From positions 62,001 to 126,000 of the forward strand of contig NZ_FPKW01000003.1 in assembly GCF_900114875.1 (NCBI RefSeq): a stretch of 64,000 bases of DNA, written 5' to 3'. Within the stretch, counting starts at the first letter, position 1, and the number at the start of each line of letters is the position of its first letter. The DNA is from Chryseobacterium limigenitum. GTDB lineage: Bacteria; Bacteroidota; Bacteroidia; Flavobacteriales; Weeksellaceae. Of this stretch, positions 60,144 through 64,000 are shown in pieces. The notes beneath the pieces are model-generated. The model was not told the origin of the DNA. It was given only the letters and a program-made list of their open reading frames with translations, and did no database searches. The position numbers were made by a program, and so were the translations under genes.

Positions 60144-60962
60144 ATGAAGGGTAAAATATTGGCCATATTTTTTTTGGTTTTATTAGTTGGATGTAAAACT
60201 AATCCGAAAAAAAATAATGATCTGAACTATATGCAAAATATAGAGCAGATAGCAACAGAAGCATCAGCGAAAAATTCAAATTCCACAATACAGGTAGGAG
60301 ATCAATTGATTATCCTAATCACGGCTAAAGATATGGATGTTGTAAAACCATTTAATCAAAATTATTCTTCATCTGAACTGGTTCAATCAAATGCATTAGC
60401 AGGAGGAAATACCCCTAATCAGGGCGTAACCACTGTTTTTGGTCCAACATATATAGTGGATACAGAGGGTAATATTGATTTTCCTGTTTTAGGTAGAATT
60501 AATACAAAAGATAAATCCTTAGTTGATTTTAAGGAGGAGCTTCGCAATAGGATGACAAAATATATCATCAATCCTACGATAAGCGTAAGAATTACAAATT
60601 TCAAAATTACTGTATTAGGAGAAGTAAATAAACAGGGAGATTACACACTTGCTAATGGGCAGGGTACAATTCTAAATGCATTAGGTCTTGCTGGTGATTT
60701 AACGATGTACGGAAAAAGAAGTGATGTTCTTGTAATAAGAACCGAAAACGGAGTTATTACACACGGAAAAGTTAATCTGCAGGATGCTAACCTTATTAAT
60801 TCTCCTTATTATAATTTAAAACAAGGTGACGCCATTATTGTCTCTTCTAATAATACCAGAGATGTTGCAGCTAAACAGAACCCTAATACTGGACTTTATT
60901 TAACTGCGGCTTCCATAGCTATAACAGCAGTAGCAGTAGTAGTAAGTTTATTTAAGAAATAA
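60144..60962 (+). CDS. Polysaccharide export lipoprotein (Wza-like, OPX)
   Basis: A 272-residue outer-membrane export component. The lipobox is LLVGC with Cys17 as the lipidated residue. The Poly_export domain ([34 protein letters not shown]) is followed by an SLBB domain ([33 protein letters not shown]). A hydrophobic C-terminal helix (about 248-268) is kept, as in Bacteroidota members. Its partner Wzc-like gene follows 7 nt later. Confidence 0.92.
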   Translation: MKGKILAIFFLVLLVGCKTNPKKNNDLNYMQNIEQIATEASAKNSNSTIQVGDQLIILITAKDMDVVKPFNQNYSSSELVQSNALAGGNTPNQGVTTVFGPTYIVDTEGNIDFPVLGRINTKDKSLVDFKEELRNRMTKYIINPTISVRITNFKITVLGEVNKQGDYTLANGQGTILNALGLAGDLTMYGKRSDVLVIRTENGVITHGKVNLQDANLINSPYYNLKQGDAIIVSSNNTRDVAAKQNPNTGLYLTAASIAITAVAVVVSLFKK

Positions 60963-60969
60963 AAAACTA

Positions 60970-63360
60970 ATGAACGACCAACCTTCACAAACTTCAGAAG
61001 TGCAAAATACCTCCAATAGTATTGATATTAATGAAATTATAAAACCATATGTAAGAAAATGGCCATGGTTTATTATTTCGGCAATTATATTTATAGCATT
61101 AGCCTATATTGCTTTAAAATTTGCAACACCTGTTTACAGAATACAGTCAACTATTTTAATTAAAGACTCTAAAAATACCCCTTCAGGAGGCGATATAAAT
61201 GTATTGCAGGATTTATCTGGTCTCGGAGGGATGAAGACCAATAGTGTAGACAATGAAATAGAAATCCTAAGGTCAAAAAAACTAATGCGTGATGTTGTTA
61301 TTACCGAAAATCTTCAAACGGATATTTTTGTAAAAAACAAATTAAAAGAAACAGAATTATATAAGGCTTCATCACCAGTAATTGTTAGGGTTATTAATGA
61401 AAAACCATTAGGTAAATTTCCTAGCGAAAAGCTTAAACTGCATATTAAAGGAAACGATTTAGTTATTTCTTCGGATGAGCTTGGTAAAAGTATCAACTCT
61501 AGTTTTAATAAGACAATAAGTTTACCTTATGCAAATATTATTATTTCAAAAAATAATAAATTTAATTCTGATATTAATAAAGGGTTAAATGTTAACGAGT
61601 TAGAATTAAGTATCTCAACACTTGAAGACAAAGTAACTTATTTTCAAAGCATATCTAATATTGATTTGGCAAATAAAAATACAACAGTTGTTGCATTAGG
61701 GCTAAACTATCCTCAACAAAACAAAGCAATAGACATTCTTAATGCTTTAGTTGTTGCCTATAACAATGATGCTATAACCGATAAAAATATGGAATCCAAA
61801 AAGACATTGGATTTTATTGAAGAAAGAGTAAAAAAGCTTTCACTAGAGCTAGGGCAGGTAGAGGATCAGAAAGAGAATTTTAAATCAAAAAATAATTTAA
61901 CGGATATTGGGACTGAGGCTAAAATAGATTTAGAAAGTTCTGCCGGAGCGAGAGTAAAGCAATTAGATCTTGATGCTCAGTTAGAGTTAACAAATGCTTT
62001 AATAGGATTTGTTTCAAATCAAGGACAGTATCAAGTTTTACCTTCCAATGTGGGATTAAATAACCCCGATGCTATTGCAGGAATTACAGCCTATAATCAA
62101 TTAGTTTTACAGAGAAACAGATTATTAGAATCTGCTACACCTGAAAACCCTACTGTTATTGATATTACTAAGCAGATAACTACAATGCGTTCTGCCATAA
62201 CACAAAGCTTACAAAGAAATAAAACGGGTCTTGAGTTAGCCAGAAATGAATATCTAGGGGAACAAAATAAGATATCCGGAAAAATATCTAAACTTCCTAC
62301 CATTGAAAAAATATTTAGAGGTATAGAAAGACAACAGCAAATAAAAGAGAATCTATATTTGCTTTTACTTCAAAAAAGAGAAGAAACAGCAATATCTCAA
62401 TCTATTACGGCACCTAAAGGCAGAGTGATAGATCAAGCGTATGCTTCTAGTGTTCCTGTTGCACCAAAAAAAATGATGATACTGTTGGTGGCTCTTTGTA
62501 TTGGATTGATTGTACCTTTTATAATTATCTATTTGAGAGAGTTATTAAACGATAAAATTGTTACCAAACATGATTTGGAGAAACTGGTACATGCACCAGT
62601 TATCGCAGAACTACCGAGTTTAGAGAAAGGAGATTCTGATATTGTTCAAATGAATGATATCACGCCAATGGCTGAAGCATTCAGAATTCTTATCACCAAT
62701 ATGAATTTTATGCTTCCAAAAGATAAAAAGGGGAAGGTTGTTTTTGTAACATCAACTGTAAAAGGAGAAGGTAAAACATTCACATCTGTTAATTTAGCTT
62801 TAACCTTGGCTAATCCTAAAAAGAAAACAATTATTATAGGATCTGATATTAGAAACCCTCAATTACAAAGATATAATCCTGCTAGAAAGGGGTTGACTGG
62901 ACTTACAGAATATCTTTATTCGGATCAGACGAAATTAGATGAAATTATTCATGTTTCTTCTTTTAATCCTCATTTGGATGTAATTTATTCAGGAATGATT
63001 CCACCAAACCCTACAGAATTATTATCAAATGGAAGATATGAAATCCTTATTGCTGAATTAAAACAAAGATATGAATATGTAATCTTGGATACAGCTCCCT
63101 TACTTTTAGTAACAGATACCTTCCTTGTTTCTGAGCTGGCAGATGTTACAATCTATGTTTCAAGATCTAAATACACAGAAAAGGCATTGGCAGAATTTGC
63201 TAATAACAATGTTGATAATAATAAAATTAAAAATGTTGGGTTTGTCTTAAATGATGTAAGTAGAGAAAACTTAGGTTACAGTAACAAGTATGGTTACGGC
63301 TACAATAATCATAAGGAAAAAACATGGTTAGAGAAAATTAAAGATAAATTTAGCAAATGA
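60970..63360 (+). CDS. Wzc-like polysaccharide co-polymerase/BY-kinase
   Basis: A 796-residue inner-membrane tyrosine autokinase controlling capsule chain length and export. The Wzz domain has TM1 at about 35-55 and TM2 at about 505-525, with periplasmic coiled coils between. The cytosolic kinase shows Walker A KGEGKT (598-603), Walker A' [10 protein letters not shown] (about 622-631), Walker B YVILDTAP (about 702-709) and a C-terminal Tyr cluster YSNKYGYGY (about 769-777) for autophosphorylation. No separate phosphatase in view. The next gene overlaps. Confidence 0.94.
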   Translation: MNDQPSQTSEVQNTSNSIDINEIIKPYVRKWPWFIISAIIFIALAYIALKFATPVYRIQSTILIKDSKNTPSGGDINVLQDLSGLGGMKTNSVDNEIEILRSKKLMRDVVITENLQTDIFVKNKLKETELYKASSPVIVRVINEKPLGKFPSEKLKLHIKGNDLVISSDELGKSINSSFNKTISLPYANIIISKNNKFNSDINKGLNVNELELSISTLEDKVTYFQSISNIDLANKNTTVVALGLNYPQQNKAIDILNALVVAYNNDAITDKNMESKKTLDFIEERVKKLSLELGQVEDQKENFKSKNNLTDIGTEAKIDLESSAGARVKQLDLDAQLELTNALIGFVSNQGQYQVLPSNVGLNNPDAIAGITAYNQLVLQRNRLLESATPENPTVIDITKQITTMRSAITQSLQRNKTGLELARNEYLGEQNKISGKISKLPTIEKIFRGIERQQQIKENLYLLLLQKREETAISQSITAPKGRVIDQAYASSVPVAPKKMMILLVALCIGLIVPFIIIYLRELLNDKIVTKHDLEKLVHAPVIAELPSLEKGDSDIVQMNDITPMAEAFRILITNMNFMLPKDKKGKVVFVTSTVKGEGKTFTSVNLALTLANPKKKTIIIGSDIRNPQLQRYNPARKGLTGLTEYLYSDQTKLDEIIHVSSFNPHLDVIYSGMIPPNPTELLSNGRYEILIAELKQRYEYVILDTAPLLLVTDTFLVSELADVTIYVSRSKYTEKALAEFANNNVDNNKIKNVGFVLNDVSRENLGYSNKYGYGYNNHKEKTWLEKIKDKFSK

Positions 63361-64000
63361 TGAATACATATAAGATAGCTGTTATAGGGCAAGGTTACGT
63401 TGGTTTACCTTTGTCATTAGAATTTGCTAATCATTATTCTGTTTTAGGATTTGATATAAATTTTCAAAGAGTTAACGAACTTAATGGAGGAGAAGATATA
63501 ACACTGGAGGCAGATATAAAAAAGCTTCATCAAGGGTTAGAAAACTACAAAAAATCGAATGGTAGTATTGGCTTCAAGGCTACAAATAAACTGTCTGACA
63601 TTGCTCAGTCTAATATATATATAGTAACTGTGCCCACTCCGATTGATAAGTATAATGCTCCCGATTTAAAGCCCCTTCTTTCCGCATCACAAATGCTTGG
63701 TGGGGTAATAAAAAAAGGAGATATTATCATATATGAATCTACGGTTTTCCCTGGATGCACAGAGGAAGACTGTGTGCCGGTATTAGAAAAGTATTCTAAT
63801 CTAAAATTTAATGAAGATTTTTATGTGGGATATTCGCCGGAAAGAATTAATCCCGGAGATAAAATTAATACCCTTACCAGTGTTAAAAAAGTAACTTCCG
63901 GTTCTACAGAGGATATTGCTGAAGAAGTAGATAACTTATACAAAAAAATTATAACGGCAGGAACACATAAAGCGCCAAGTATTAAAGTTGCTGAGGCCTC
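63360..64000 (+). CDS. Nucleotide-sugar dehydrogenase (TviB/VipA-like), partial
   Basis: UDP-sugar 6-dehydrogenase of capsule or Vi-type antigen synthesis. The visible 213 residues start with the NAD site YKIAVIGQGYVGLPLSLEF and contain TVPTPID, ESTVFPGCTEEDCVPVLE, GYSPERINPGDK and ending before the catalytic Cys (expected near residue 260), which lies outside. Two ATGs in tandem (63357, 63360) are possible starts; both overlap the stop of the kinase gene. The sequence is closest to UDP-N-acetylglucosamine C6 dehydrogenases by memory. Confidence 0.9.
   Translation, partial: MNTYKIAVIGQGYVGLPLSLEFANHYSVLGFDINFQRVNELNGGEDITLEADIKKLHQGLENYKKSNGSIGFKATNKLSDIAQSNIYIVTVPTPIDKYNAPDLKPLLSASQMLGGVIKKGDIIIYESTVFPGCTEEDCVPVLEKYSNLKFNEDFYVGYSPERINPGDKINTLTSVKKVTSGSTEDIAEEVDNLYKKIITAGTHKAPSIKVAEA

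Overview
The window reads as chromosomal DNA of a low-GC flavobacterium, most likely Chryseobacterium or a close relative (Weeksellaceae). This is inferred from the AT-rich sequence, recurring TAnnTTTG promoter boxes with few Shine-Dalgarno sequences, flavobacterial protein families (QVGINT-type surface proteins, DUF6428 in an ars operon, an NrdA without ATP cone) and a Bacteroidota-like RNase P RNA. No transposase, integrase, CRISPR array, tRNA or rRNA gene was found.

Layout. 1-4.9 kb: HU (partial), panD plus a flippase-like membrane protein, TerD, an acetyltransferase, a DEDD exonuclease and two unknown genes. 5-12 kb: class C beta-lactamase, YqaE/Pmp3 peptide, TPR protein, esterase, an AAA ATPase with a HEPN-like C-terminal motif, and an M3 peptidase. 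12-16.9 kb: SRPBCC protein, GreA/B-like protein, nitroreductase, rpsP-rimM and a second serine hydrolase. 17-24.3 kb: an HTH/AraC regulator pair divergent from a small outer-membrane-type protein and a CDP-alcohol phosphatidyltransferase, then asnS, rpoN and a surface protein. 24.6-30.7 kb: acyl-CoA synthetase, ECF sigma factor with a membrane partner, a HEPN protein, the RNase P RNA gene, PPK2 and a DUF1573 protein. 30.8-38.8 kb: valS and metabolic or unknown genes. 38.9-44 kb: two operons of secreted proteins (L-type lectin plus three tandem tail-collar-like paralogues). 44.2-47.4 kb: nrdB / ABM-like / nrdA. 47.9-53.1 kb: a MacB-type export operon interrupted by a four-helix-bundle gene. 53.2-55.7 kb: arsR / DUF6428 / arsC-like / ACR3 operon with two matching operators. 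55.9-57.7 kb: glyA and recX. 58.2-64 kb: start of a capsule/exopolysaccharide locus (CapD-like, Wza-like, Wzc-like, nucleotide-sugar dehydrogenase), cut by the window edge.

The most unusual signal is not a gene. Degenerate repeats with a strict 7-nt period occur at about a dozen places. Many begin at or within a few bases of a stop codon. Two lie in frame inside coding sequence (M3 peptidase and ValRS), and one is a perfect 13-copy heptamer array upstream of the PPK2 gene. Other points of interest are three promoter boxes only 4-5 nt from start codons (candidate leaderless mRNAs), DnaA-box-like sites upstream of nrdB, and two lone HEPN-motif proteins that may be single-gene defence factors.
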